Of a stretch of DNA of 64,000 bases, positions 26,226 through 34,198 are shown one piece after another. The translations under genes and the position numbers were made by a program. Source of the stretch: Amycolatopsis vancoresmycina (GTDB taxonomy: Bacteria; Actinomycetota; Actinomycetes; Mycobacteriales; Pseudonocardiaceae). A model generated the notes under the pieces. It saw nothing but the letters and a program-made list of their open reading frames with translations, searched no databases and was not told the DNA's origin. Positions within the stretch are counted from its first letter, which is position 1. Each line of letters opens with the position of its first letter. The stretch lies in assembly GCF_000716785.1 (NCBI RefSeq), contig NZ_JNYY01000020.1, positions 75,138 through 139,137 of the forward strand, in the 5' to 3' direction.

Positions 26226-26590
26226 TGGAGGTGCCGGGAATTGAACCCGGGTCCTCTGGCGTATCAACAGGGCTTCTCCGTGCGCAGTCCGCTACGTCTC
26301 TACTTGACTCCCTCAGTCACGCGAACAAGCTGAGGTGACGAGCCCAGCCACTGTTTGCTTCACGACTGTTCCCCGTGGCCGGGACAGTCGCTGAGCCTCC
26401 TAGCTGATGCCGGTACCCGGGCCGGAGGCGAACCCGGGCCGACAGAGTCGCACTCGCTCAGGCGGCGAGGGCGAACTCGCGCTGACTGGAGTCGGCGCTT
26501 ATTTGGTTGCGATGACGCTTACGGTGGTCTCTCGCCTGCACCGGCACGCTTCTCCTGAATCAACGTCCAAAGTCGAAACCGTTCACCCCC
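26226..26590 (-). ncRNA. ssrA: tmRNA (transfer-messenger RNA)
   Basis: The 5' end GGGGGTGAACGGTTTCGACT and 3' end GGTTCAATTCCCGGCACC are diagnostic; acceptor strands pair as G1-C, G2-C, G3-T, G4-C, G5-C, T6-A, G7-C with discriminator A at 26226. The 3' CCA is not encoded. The tag frame runs from 26496 to 26458 (resume codon GCC) and encodes ADSSQREFALAA followed by TGA, ending in the usual ALAA protease signal. With SmpB (31931-32413) it rescues stalled ribosomes and tags nascent chains for degradation. A TATGAT -10 lies 22 nt upstream of the mature 5' end. Confidence 0.96.
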
Positions 26591-26611
26591 TTGTCGGGAC
26601 ACAACCTGTCC

Positions 26612-26617
26612 ATCATA
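26612..26617 (-). promoter_or_regulatory. -10 element TATGAT of ssrA
   Basis: On the minus strand TATGAT ends 22 nt before the mature 5' end of tmRNA, leaving room for a short leader removed by RNase P. No clear -35 match was found at 16-18 nt. Confidence 0.5.
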
Positions 26618-26740
26618 ACGCGCGGCGCCACCGGTTTAGTCCGGGTGGGGTGGGGCCAGCCCTACCGGCGGGATGCCCGCTCGCACCATGTTGCCCGGCG
26701 CGCCGGCCCGCGAAGCTGGTACGCGATGAAGGGAGCGGTC

Positions 26741-27415
26741 ATGGTGAGTGACAGGCGGGATCCGCCGTTCGGTGGTTCGGTGGTGTTTCTGCTGATGAAC
26801 CTGCCGCTGGGGGTGGCGGCGTTCGTCTTCCTCACCGCGTTCGTCTCGGCCGGTGCCGGGACCGCTGTGGTCTGGGTCGGGGTGGGGCTGCTCGCGCTCG
26901 TCGTGCTCGCCGTGCGGGGGGCCGCGCGGCTGGAGCGGGCGCGGGTCTACGCGCTGCTCGACCGGTACATCGATCTCCCCTACCTGCCGTTGCCCGCCGG
27001 GAAGCAGGCCGCGCGGTGGAAGGCGCGGCTGAAGGACCCCTCGACCTGGCGGGACTTCACCTACTTCGCGCTGCTCTTCCCCGTCGGTCTCGTCGAGTTC
27101 GTGCTCGTGACGGCGTTCTGGTCGACGAGCCTCGCGCTCGCCGGGCTGCCCGTCTACTTCCGGTGGCTGCCGGGCGGGGCCTACCACTTCCCGGCGTGGG
27201 ACGTGCCGTGGCTGACCGTGGACTCCACCGTCGAAGCGCTACCGTGGGCAGCACTGGGGGTGTTGTTCGTCGCCTTGTCCGTTGCGTTGACCAAGGCGCT
27301 GGCGGGGACGCACGCCCGGCTGGCGAACGCGCTGCTGGGGCCGACCGTGGCGCAGCGTCACCGGATGGAGCGCTGGTGGGAAGACGCGGAAGAGAAGAAC
27401 CTGGTGGCGGGATGA
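26741..27415 (+). CDS. Stand-alone sensor-domain membrane protein (Pfam 'sensor' type)
   Basis: 224 residues from ATG at 26741 with an AAGGGAG site. Four membrane helices in two pairs, linked by a cytoplasmic stretch (RARVYALLDRYIDLPYLPLP, LKDPSTWRDFTYFALLFPVGL). The DxxTWRDxxY motif and helix arrangement are the same as in the N-terminal half of the kinase encoded next, so this looks like the sensor domain of that kinase present as a separate protein. Its stop overlaps the kinase ATG. It probably forms a complex with the kinase. Confidence 0.8.
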   Translation: MVSDRRDPPFGGSVVFLLMNLPLGVAAFVFLTAFVSAGAGTAVVWVGVGLLALVVLAVRGAARLERARVYALLDRYIDLPYLPLPAGKQAARWKARLKDPSTWRDFTYFALLFPVGLVEFVLVTAFWSTSLALAGLPVYFRWLPGGAYHFPAWDVPWLTVDSTVEALPWAALGVLFVALSVALTKALAGTHARLANALLGPTVAQRHRMERWWEDAEEKNLVAG

Positions 27416-28545
27416 CCGAGGCACGAGAACTGGACCACCCGCGGCCGCACCCGGCTCGCACGATCCTCTACATGATCGTCAGCTTCTTCTTCCGGATCCT
27501 GCAGTTCGTGCTGATCGTGACCGGGATCGCGGTGGGGGTGTCGACCGCGGTGATCTGGATCGGGTTCCCGATCCTGCTGGCGACGACGAGTTTCGTCCGC
27601 TGGTCGGGTGACCGCGAGCGGGGCTGGGCCGGGCAGATGCTGCGGGTGCCGCTGCCGCCGGTGCAGCGGCGGCCGTACGAAGAGGGGCAGCCGCTGCTGC
27701 GGCGGTGGATGGTCCGGCTGAGTGATGCGACCACCTGGCGTGACCTCGCCTACCTGATGGCGGCGTTCCCGCTGGCGTGCCTCGAGGTCGGGATCGCGCT
27801 GGCGTCGATCGTGCTGCTGCCGATGGCGATCTGGGTGACGCCGTGGCTGGGCTGGCTGCACGGTGAGCTGGCACTGGCGCTGCTGGGCCCGGACCGCACC
27901 AAGCGGCTGGAGCAGAAGGCCGAGCGGCTGCAGGCGTCGCGGGCCCGCGGTGTCGACGCGGCCGAAGCCGAACGGCGGCGCATCGAGCGTGACCTGCACG
28001 ACGGCGCCCAGCAGCGGCTCGTCGCGGTCGCGATGAGTCTCGGGCGGGCGAAGTCGAAGTTCGACCAGGACCCGGAGTCGGTGCGGGAGCTGATCGACGA
28101 GGCCCACGCGGACGCGAAGCTGGCCGTGTCGGAGCTGCGGGACCTCGCCCGTGGCATCTACCCCGCCGTCCTCGGGGACCGCGGGCTGGACGCGGCGCTG
28201 TCGGCGCAGGCGGCGAAGTCTCCGATCCCGGTCGACGTGCGGGTGGACGTCGAGCCGCGGCCGCCGGCGGCCGTCGAGACGACGGCGTACTTCATCGTCG
28301 GCGAGACCCTGACGAACATCGCGAAGCACTCCGGAGCGTCCGAAGCGGGCGTGAAGGTGTGGCGGACCGACGACCACGTCGTCGTCGAGATCACCGACAA
28401 CGGCCACGGCGGCGCGGAAGTGCGGCCGGGCGGCGGGCTGGCCGGGCTCGCCGACCGCGCGGCGACGATCGACGGCGTGATCACCGTGGTCAGCCCGGTG
28501 GGCGGGCCGACCGTGATCCGGGCTGACCTCCCCTGCCAGTGGTGA
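27412..28545 (+). CDS. NarL-type sensor histidine kinase
   Basis: 377 residues. N-terminal sensor domain with four membrane helices (about 20-50 and 113-150) and SDATTWRDLAYLMAAFPLA. HisKA_3 domain with the phosphoacceptor in ERDLHDGAQQRLVAVAMSLG (His about 195), and HATPase motifs TLTNIAKHS, DNGHGGAEV and GLAGLADRAATIDG. Such kinases with a Pfam sensor domain often answer to envelope stress or antibiotics in actinobacteria. Coupled to the preceding sensor protein (ATGA) and 39 bp before its response regulator. Confidence 0.93.
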   Translation: MTEARELDHPRPHPARTILYMIVSFFFRILQFVLIVTGIAVGVSTAVIWIGFPILLATTSFVRWSGDRERGWAGQMLRVPLPPVQRRPYEEGQPLLRRWMVRLSDATTWRDLAYLMAAFPLACLEVGIALASIVLLPMAIWVTPWLGWLHGELALALLGPDRTKRLEQKAERLQASRARGVDAAEAERRRIERDLHDGAQQRLVAVAMSLGRAKSKFDQDPESVRELIDEAHADAKLAVSELRDLARGIYPAVLGDRGLDAALSAQAAKSPIPVDVRVDVEPRPPAAVETTAYFIVGETLTNIAKHSGASEAGVKVWRTDDHVVVEITDNGHGGAEVRPGGGLAGLADRAATIDGVITVVSPVGGPTVIRADLPCQW

Positions 28546-28584
28546 ATATTCTGGACCCCGTTCATCCACGAACCTGGGGGCCGG

Positions 28585-29226
28585 ATGCGGGTAGTCATCG
28601 CCGAGGACGCCGTCCTGCTGCGGGCGGGGGTCACGCGCCTGCTCGCCGATGAGGGGATCGAGACGGTCGCGGCCGTCGACAACGGGGACGACCTGCTCGG
28701 CGCGGTCACCGAGCACCGTCCCGACCTCGCGATCGTCGACGTCCGGATGCCGCCGACATTCACCGACGAAGGCTTGCGCGCCGCGCTGGCGGCCCGCAAG
28801 GAGGTGCCGGGGCTGCCGGTGCTGGTGCTGTCGCAGTACGTCGAGGAGTCGTACGCCGTCGAGCTGCTCTCCGGCGGCGCCGGCGGGGTCGGCTACCTGC
28901 TGAAGGAGCGCGTGGCCGACGTCGGGGACTTCCTGGACGCGGTCCGCCGGGTGGCCGGCGGCGGCACGGCGATCGACCCGGACGTGATCGCCCAGCTGAT
29001 GGCCCGCGGCCGCCGCAACCCGCTGGACGCGCTGACCGCCCGCGAGTCCGAGGTCCTCGGCCTGATGGCGCAGGGCCTGTCGAACACCGCGATCGCGAAT
29101 TCGCTGGTGGTTTCGCACGGCGCGGTGGAGAAGCACATCGGCAACATCTTCTCGAAACTCGGGCTCGAAGCCAGCGCGGAGGAACACCGCCGCGTCCGTG
29201 CGGTGTTGACGTACCTGGGCCGCTGA
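28585..29226 (+). CDS. NarL/LuxR-family response regulator
   Basis: 213 residues. Receiver: acidic ED at 7-8, phosphoacceptor Asp in LAIVDVRMPP (about 53), Ser in VLSQYVE, Lys in YLLKERV. LuxR helix-turn-helix: LTARESEVLGLMAQGLSNTAIANSLVVSHGAVEKHIGNIFSKLGL. It is the cognate partner of the kinase at 27412, so 26741-29226 forms a three-gene signalling unit. Confidence 0.94.
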   Translation: MRVVIAEDAVLLRAGVTRLLADEGIETVAAVDNGDDLLGAVTEHRPDLAIVDVRMPPTFTDEGLRAALAARKEVPGLPVLVLSQYVEESYAVELLSGGAGGVGYLLKERVADVGDFLDAVRRVAGGGTAIDPDVIAQLMARGRRNPLDALTARESEVLGLMAQGLSNTAIANSLVVSHGAVEKHIGNIFSKLGLEASAEEHRRVRAVLTYLGR

Positions 29227-29344
29227 GCGACGGACAGTGACCGGAAGTTCCGTAGGGTGGACAACGGGTCACCCGTTCCGCGGGCGGCATCCGGCTGAGC
29301 GCTCACCTACCATGAGCGGAACCCACGGCGAGAGGAGCGCGCAG

Positions 29345-29569
29345 ATGTCCGACGAGATCCGCTGCGTCCGCTTCTTCGGCGGCCCGCTCGACGGCCGCGT
29401 GCAGGAGCTCGGGGACGCCGAGCCGGTGCCCGGCACCGTCATCCGGCACATCCACCTGCACGGCGGCCCGAAGATCGAGACCCGCTACGAGCTGGGCCTG
29501 ACCGAGACCGGCTGGGAGTACCGGGTCGCGGCGACGCAGCACGAACCCGAGCCCGACGGCTCGAGGTAG
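29345..29569 (+). CDS. Small conserved-looking protein of unknown function
   Basis: 74 residues from ATG at 29345 with a GAGAGGAG ribosome-binding site. The sequence MSDEIRCVRFFGGPLDGRVQELG is followed by a short beta-rich middle (IRHIHLHGGPKIETRYELGL) and an acidic tail. The FFGGPLDG pattern is seen in small actinobacterial and phage-related proteins whose role is unknown. No membrane segment. Confidence 0.75.
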   Translation: MSDEIRCVRFFGGPLDGRVQELGDAEPVPGTVIRHIHLHGGPKIETRYELGLTETGWEYRVAATQHEPEPDGSR

Positions 29570-29663
29570 GGAGAACCCCCGTATCGACCGGGGGTGAACA
29601 GGACCCCGGAAAGGCCGGTCAGCACCGCTGTTTCGCCAGGTCGGAACGGCCAGGCTGAACGGC

Positions 29664-30992
29664 ATGCAGACAAGCCAGGTGGCCGCGAGCCGGGACCGGT
29701 TTCTCGACGTCGTCCGGGCGGGGGCCATCCTCGCCGTCATCGCCCAGCACTGGACCATGCCCGTGCTGTCCTACGCCGACGGGCACCTCGCCACCGGCAA
29801 CGCGCTGGCCACGCCCGGCTGGTGGGTGGTGACCTGGCTCAGCCAGGTCATGCCCTTGGTCTTCTTCGCCGGCGGTGCGGCGAACCTGATCTCCTTCCGC
29901 CGCGCGAGCTCGACGCGGCAGTGGCTCGGCGCGCGCCTCAGGCGCCTGATGGTGCCGGTGCTGCCGCTGATGGCCGTCTGGCTCGTCATGCCGGACTTCC
30001 TGCGCGGGCTCGGCGTGCCGCCGCAGCCGTTGCAGGTGGCGAGCGCGATCGCCGCGCAACTGCTGTGGTTCCTCGCCGTGTACGTGCTCGTCGTGCTGCT
30101 CACGCCGCTCATGGTCGCCGCGCACCGGCGCTGGGGGCTGAAGGTCCCGCTGGTCATGGGCGTCGCGGGCGTTCTCGTCGACGTCGCACGCTTCAACGAC
30201 TTCGGCTACATCGGCTACGCGAACGCGGTCTTCGTCTGGGTCGCAGTGCACCAGCTGGGCTTCCACTACGTCGAAGGCCGCCTCGGTTCGCTGACCCGCC
30301 GCGCCGCGCTGACGCTGTCGGCCGCCGGGTTCGGCGTCACCGCGTTGCTGGTCGCCTTCGGGCCGTACCCGGCCAGCATGATCGGCATGCCGGGTGCGCC
30401 GGTGTCGAACGTGAGCCCGCCGACCGTGCTGCTCGCCTTCCTCGCCGTCGGCCAGATCGGGCTCCTGCTCGCCTTCCGCCCGCAGCTCAACGCGCTCGCG
30501 GCCCGGCCGGGCGTCGGCCACGCCCTCGGCTGGCTCGGCGCGCGGTTCATGAGCGTCTACCTCTGGCACATGCCGGCGCTGATCGTCGTGGCGGGCGTGA
30601 CGGTCTACGGCCTCGGCTACGAAACCCCGGCGCCGGGCACGGTGTTCTGGCTGGTCATGGCGCCCGCCTGGTTCGCGGTGTGCGGCCTGGTGCTGCTCGG
30701 CCTGCTGCGCCTGTTCGCGCACTTCGAGATGCAGCGCGACACCGGCGGGATCACCGCGCGGACCCCGCAGCTGGTCGTCGCCGGCCTGATGATTTCCGGC
30801 GGTCTGCTCGGCCTGGCGGCCCACGGGTTCGCCCCGCTGTCGGACGGCATCGCGCACGGCCCGGTGCCGTGGGTGGTCCTGGCGACGGCCGGGTTCCTGC
30901 TGACGGGCAAGCCGATCCCGGCCACCGTCATCGGCACCCGCCTTCTCGGCCGCGCGGTCACCGTGACCGAACGAGCCGCCCTCAGGCGCTGA
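29664..30992 (+). CDS. Acyltransferase family 3 membrane protein
   Basis: 442 residues with ten or more membrane helices. Typical family features: DRFLDVVRAGAILAVIAQHW at the N-terminus with the essential His, an Arg-rich loop RARLRRLMVPVLPL after helix 3, and FMSVYLWHMPALIV near the end. Members move acyl groups, often acetyl or succinyl, onto sugars, lipids or antibiotics at the membrane. Substrate unknown. The gene stands alone and converges on the amidohydrolase across a long hairpin. Confidence 0.9.
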   Translation: MQTSQVAASRDRFLDVVRAGAILAVIAQHWTMPVLSYADGHLATGNALATPGWWVVTWLSQVMPLVFFAGGAANLISFRRASSTRQWLGARLRRLMVPVLPLMAVWLVMPDFLRGLGVPPQPLQVASAIAAQLLWFLAVYVLVVLLTPLMVAAHRRWGLKVPLVMGVAGVLVDVARFNDFGYIGYANAVFVWVAVHQLGFHYVEGRLGSLTRRAALTLSAAGFGVTALLVAFGPYPASMIGMPGAPVSNVSPPTVLLAFLAVGQIGLLLAFRPQLNALAARPGVGHALGWLGARFMSVYLWHMPALIVVAGVTVYGLGYETPAPGTVFWLVMAPAWFAVCGLVLLGLLRLFAHFEMQRDTGGITARTPQLVVAGLMISGGLLGLAAHGFAPLSDGIAHGPVPWVVLATAGFLLTGKPIPATVIGTRLLGRAVTVTERAALRR

Positions 30993-30996
30993 CCGG

Positions 30997-31040
30997 TCGT
31001 GAGTGGTAAGGCGAGTTCTAACTCGCCTTACCACTCACGA
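30997..31040. repeat. Long hairpin element B, copy 2, between convergent genes
   Basis: Two perfect 21-nt arms (30997-31017 and 31020-31040) around a 2-nt loop. Ends TCGTGAGTG/CACTCACGA and centre GTTCTAAC match copy 1 (20437-20482) while the inner stem differs on both sides in step. On the minus strand it supplies the final Ser codon and TGA of the amidohydrolase. It starts 4 bp after the acyltransferase stop, so it probably ends transcription from both sides. Confidence 0.88.
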
Positions 31041-31934
31041 TGCGTTGAGCAGGCGCAGCGGGGTGTCGTGCAGGACCGCCCGCAGGAACGGCTCGCCAAG
31101 GCGATCGTCGGCCGCCCAGCCGGCGATCGCCTGCAGCTGTGTCGCGTAGGAGTACGGGATGTTCGGGAAGTCCGTGCCGAGCACGACCCGGTCGGCGAAC
31201 TCCGCCAGCCGCGCCGTCCAGTCCGGCGGCAGCGGCGACATCGCCTCCGCGAACGGGACGCCCACCATCGTCGTGTCCAGGTGCACCCGCGGGTACTTCG
31301 CCAGCAGTTCGAAGGCCGTCCCGAACTCCGGCATCGCCGCGTGCGCGAGCACCGCCGTCAGGTTCGGGTGCCGCGCCAGGACCTCCTCGAACACCGACAA
31401 CCCGGTGAAGTCGCCCCGCAACGGACCGTGTCCACAGTGGACGACGACCGGGACACCGGCGTCGGCCAGCGCACCCCAGACCGGCTTCAGCAGGTCGTCA
31501 CGCGGGTCGTACGCCCCCACCTGCACGTGCGCCTTGAACACCCGGGCGCCGGCCCGCAGCGCACCGTCCACAGCGGACCCGGCGCCGGGCTCGGGGTAGA
31601 ACGTGCCGGTCGGGACCGCGTCCGGCACCCGCGCGGCGAAGTCCAGCGCCCAGCCGGTCAGCCACTCCGCCATCCCCGGCTTGTGCGGGTAGACCAGCGG
31701 CGCGAACCGCGTCACGCCCAGCGAACGCAGCGTGGCCAGCCTGTCCTCTTCGGACGTCCGGTAGAACACCGGCCACTCGGTGCCGTAGTGCGTCGAGGCC
31801 GCGTCGAAGTACGCCCAGACCTTGTCCATCACCGGCTTCGGCAGGAAGTGGACGTGCAGGTCGACCAGGCCCGGCAGGCCCAGCGACGCCGTCCACCGAG
31901 CCACGTCGGCGTCGGAAGCCGGGCCGGCCGTCAC
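31035..31934 (-). CDS. Metal-dependent amidohydrolase (amidohydrolase_2/ACMSD-like)
   Basis: 299 residues. The fold is shown by DLHVHFLPKP (HxH metal site, about 27), VFKAHVQVGAYDPRD, VVVHCGHGPL, LAHAAMPEF and LGTDFPNIPYSY with the catalytic Asp. This subgroup includes decarboxylases and hydrolases acting on aromatic or lactone substrates; the actual one is unknown. The GTG start overlaps the smpB stop (GTGA), so it may be translated with smpB. Ends inside hairpin element B. Confidence 0.88.
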   Translation of the reverse strand: MTAGPASDADVARWTASLGLPGLVDLHVHFLPKPVMDKVWAYFDAASTHYGTEWPVFYRTSEEDRLATLRSLGVTRFAPLVYPHKPGMAEWLTGWALDFAARVPDAVPTGTFYPEPGAGSAVDGALRAGARVFKAHVQVGAYDPRDDLLKPVWGALADAGVPVVVHCGHGPLRGDFTGLSVFEEVLARHPNLTAVLAHAAMPEFGTAFELLAKYPRVHLDTTMVGVPFAEAMSPLPPDWTARLAEFADRVVLGTDFPNIPYSYATQLQAIAGWAADDRLGEPFLRAVLHDTPLRLLNAS

Positions 31935-32413
31935 TCCGTGAACCGGCCCTTCAGCGCGCGGCCCATGGCCTTCCTGATGTCGCGGTCCGCGTCGCGCTTG
32001 GCGAGCGCCTGCCGCTTGTCGTAGGCCTTCTTGCCCTGCGCCAGCGCGATCTCGACCTTGACCTTGCCGTCCTTGAAGTACATCGACAGCGGCACCAGCG
32101 AGAGCCCGCTCTCCTTGGTCTTGCCGATGAGCTTCTCGATCTCCCGCCGGTGCAGCAGCAGCTTCCGGGTCCGCCGGGGCATGTGGTTCGTCCACGTGCC
32201 CTGCGTGTACTCCGGGATGTGCACGTTGCGCAGCCACACTTCGCCGTCGTCGACCGTCGCGAACGCGTCCGCCAGCGACGCCTTGCCCTCGCGCAGGCTC
32301 TTGACCTCGGTGCCGACGAGCACGAGACCGCACTCGTAGGTGTCGAGGATGGAGTAGTCGTGCCGAGCCTTGCGGTTCGACACGATCACCTTCTGGCCAC
32401 GTTCCTTGGGCAT
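31931..32413 (-). CDS. smpB: SsrA-binding protein SmpB
   Basis: 160 residues, the normal length. Hallmarks: IVSNRKARHDYSILDTYECGLVLVGTEVKSLREGKASLADAF, the central HIPEYTQGTW, and a basic C-terminal tail (KRQALAKRDADRDIRKAMGRALKG) that enters the empty A site. It delivers tmRNA to stalled ribosomes; ssrA is 5.3 kb away on the same strand. Follows ftsX by 46 bp. Confidence 0.98.
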   Translation of the reverse strand: MPKERGQKVIVSNRKARHDYSILDTYECGLVLVGTEVKSLREGKASLADAFATVDDGEVWLRNVHIPEYTQGTWTNHMPRRTRKLLLHRREIEKLIGKTKESGLSLVPLSMYFKDGKVKVEIALAQGKKAYDKRQALAKRDADRDIRKAMGRALKGRFTE

Positions 32414-32459
32414 ACGACCACTCTACGTGATTCTGGGAGCGACAAGCAGCCGGTTAAAA

Positions 32460-33353
32460 CTAGTGCCGGACGTACAGGCGCAGCGTGACGTACCCGGTGA
32501 TCGCGGAGATCACCACGGACACCGCGAGCAGGATCGGCGCGACCGGGAACAGCAGTTCCAGCATGGTGATCTTCGGGAACACGTCCCCGGTGAACACCGA
32601 GTCGAGGAAGCCGGCCTTCGTGATGATCAGCATGATGATCCCGAGGACCGCACCGACCGCGCCGGCGACCACCGCCTCCAGGAGGAACGGCAGCTGCGTG
32701 TACCACCGCGTCGCGCCGACCAGCCGCATGATGCCGACCTCGGTGCGGCGGGTGAAGGCGGACACCTGGATCGTGTTGGCGATCAGCAGCAGCGCGGCGA
32801 TGGCCATGATGAGCGCGGCGCCGAAGGCCATGTTGCGGACGCCGTTGAAGGCGTTGAACACGCGGTCGAGGAACTTCTTCTGGTCGTCGACCTTCCGCAC
32901 GCCCGGCTTGTTCCCGTACTCCTGCACGATCGCGTCGCTGCGGTCCGGGTCCTTCAGCTTCACGTGCAGCGACGCGGGCAGCGACTCGGGACCGGTGAGC
33001 GCGATCAGCTCCGGCTGGCTTTCGAAGATCTTCTTGAACCGGTCGAACGCCTGGTCGCGGTTCTCGAACACGACCGACTCGACACCGTTGTTGCTCTGCA
33101 ACGACGTCCGCAGCGACTGGCACAGCGCCTGCGTGCAGTTCTTGTCGCCCGCGCTGATGTCGTCGGTGAGGTAGACCGAAACCTCGACGTCGGCGAGGAA
33201 GTTGGACTTCATCTTGTCGATCGTGCGCACGGCCAGGAGGCCGCCGCCGAGCATGGCGAGCGACACGGCCGTGGTCAGGATCATCGCGATGGTCATCGTG
33301 ACGTTCCGGCGCAGGCCGGTGATTACCTCACTGAAGACGAAACTGGCGCGCAT
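32460..33353 (-). CDS. ftsX: Cell-division protein FtsX
   Basis: 297 residues: N-terminal helix (about 21-44), an extracellular domain with two Cys (NCTQALCQSLR) likely disulfide-bonded, and three C-terminal helices with the FtsX/MacB permease pattern (FTRRTEVGIMRLVGATRWY). With FtsE it couples division to activation of peptidoglycan hydrolases such as RipC-type NlpC/P60 enzymes in actinobacteria. Located 43 bp after ftsE. Confidence 0.97.
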   Translation of the reverse strand: MRASFVFSEVITGLRRNVTMTIAMILTTAVSLAMLGGGLLAVRTIDKMKSNFLADVEVSVYLTDDISAGDKNCTQALCQSLRTSLQSNNGVESVVFENRDQAFDRFKKIFESQPELIALTGPESLPASLHVKLKDPDRSDAIVQEYGNKPGVRKVDDQKKFLDRVFNAFNGVRNMAFGAALIMAIAALLLIANTIQVSAFTRRTEVGIMRLVGATRWYTQLPFLLEAVVAGAVGAVLGIIMLIITKAGFLDSVFTGDVFPKITMLELLFPVAPILLAVSVVISAITGYVTLRLYVRH

Positions 33354-33396
33354 GGCGGGTGCAGGTCCTTGAGAGTCGGGGGCTGGGGCGGGGAGG

Positions 33397-34086
33397 TCAG
33401 CGACCGATGCCGTAGACGCCGCGGGCGTCGTCGCGGATCACCCGGCCGAGCTGCAGCTCGACCACGCGGCGCCGCATGGAGTCCACGATGGAGTGATCGT
33501 GGGTCGCCATCAGGACGGTCGTGCCGGTGCGGTTGATCCGCTCCAGCAGCAGCATGATGTCCTGGCTGGTGTCGGGGTCCAGGTTCCCGGTCGGTTCGTC
33601 GGCGAGCAGCACCAGCGGCCGGTTCACGAACGCGCGCGCGATCGCGACGCGCTGCTGCTCACCACCGGAGAGCTCGTTGGGGAGCCGGTCCGCCTTGCCG
33701 TCGAGGCCGACGAGCTCCAGCACCTCCGGGACCACCTTCTTGATGGTCGGGCCGGGCTTGCCGATGACCTCGAGGGCGAACGCGACGTTTTCGGCGACGG
33801 TCTTGTTCGCGAGCAACCGGAAGTCCTGGAAGACGCAGCCGATGGTCTGCCGCAGGCGCGGGACCCTGCGGCGGGCCAGCTTGGCGACGTCGAAGTTGGA
33901 CACCATCACGCGGCCCTTGCTCGGCGTCTCTTCGCGCAGCAGCAGCCGGAGGAAGGTCGACTTCCCCGATCCCGAGGGACCGATGAGGAAGACGAACTCA
34001 CCCTTTTCGATGTCGACGGACACCCGCTCGAGCGCGGGCCGCGTCGAGGTCTTGTAGACCTTGGAAACCTCTTCGAGCCGGATCAC
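33397..34086 (-). CDS. ftsE: Cell-division ATP-binding protein FtsE
   Basis: 229 residues from GTG at 34084-34086, matching the family length. Walker A GPSGSGKST, Q-loop QDFRLL, signature LSGGEQQRVAIARA, Walker B LLADEPTGNLD and H-loop ATHDHSI are intact. The start at VIRLEEVSKVY is preferred because upstream in-frame residues are not conserved-like. Forms the FtsEX complex with the product of the next gene. Confidence 0.97.
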   Translation of the reverse strand: MIRLEEVSKVYKTSTRPALERVSVDIEKGEFVFLIGPSGSGKSTFLRLLLREETPSKGRVMVSNFDVAKLARRRVPRLRQTIGCVFQDFRLLANKTVAENVAFALEVIGKPGPTIKKVVPEVLELVGLDGKADRLPNELSGGEQQRVAIARAFVNRPLVLLADEPTGNLDPDTSQDIMLLLERINRTGTTVLMATHDHSIVDSMRRRVVELQLGRVIRDDARGVYGIGR

Positions 34087-34198
34087 GATTCGGCATACTA
34101 CCCACCGGTCTCGTGAAGCCCCGGTTGCCCGGTCCACCCGAGTGGAGCAAGGGGCGTTTGCGTACGGTGAGCGGTCGCCCAGCCACCCGCTGCGCCGA

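Noticed and set aside
25796..26338. 180-codon plus-strand frame running into the ssrA region
   Set aside because: It crosses the hairpin element and the tmRNA 3' end, and the composition is not protein-like.
26226..26590. Genomic island inserted at tmRNA
   Set aside because: No integrase, no second copy of the tmRNA 3' end, and flanking genes are ordinary chromosomal ones.
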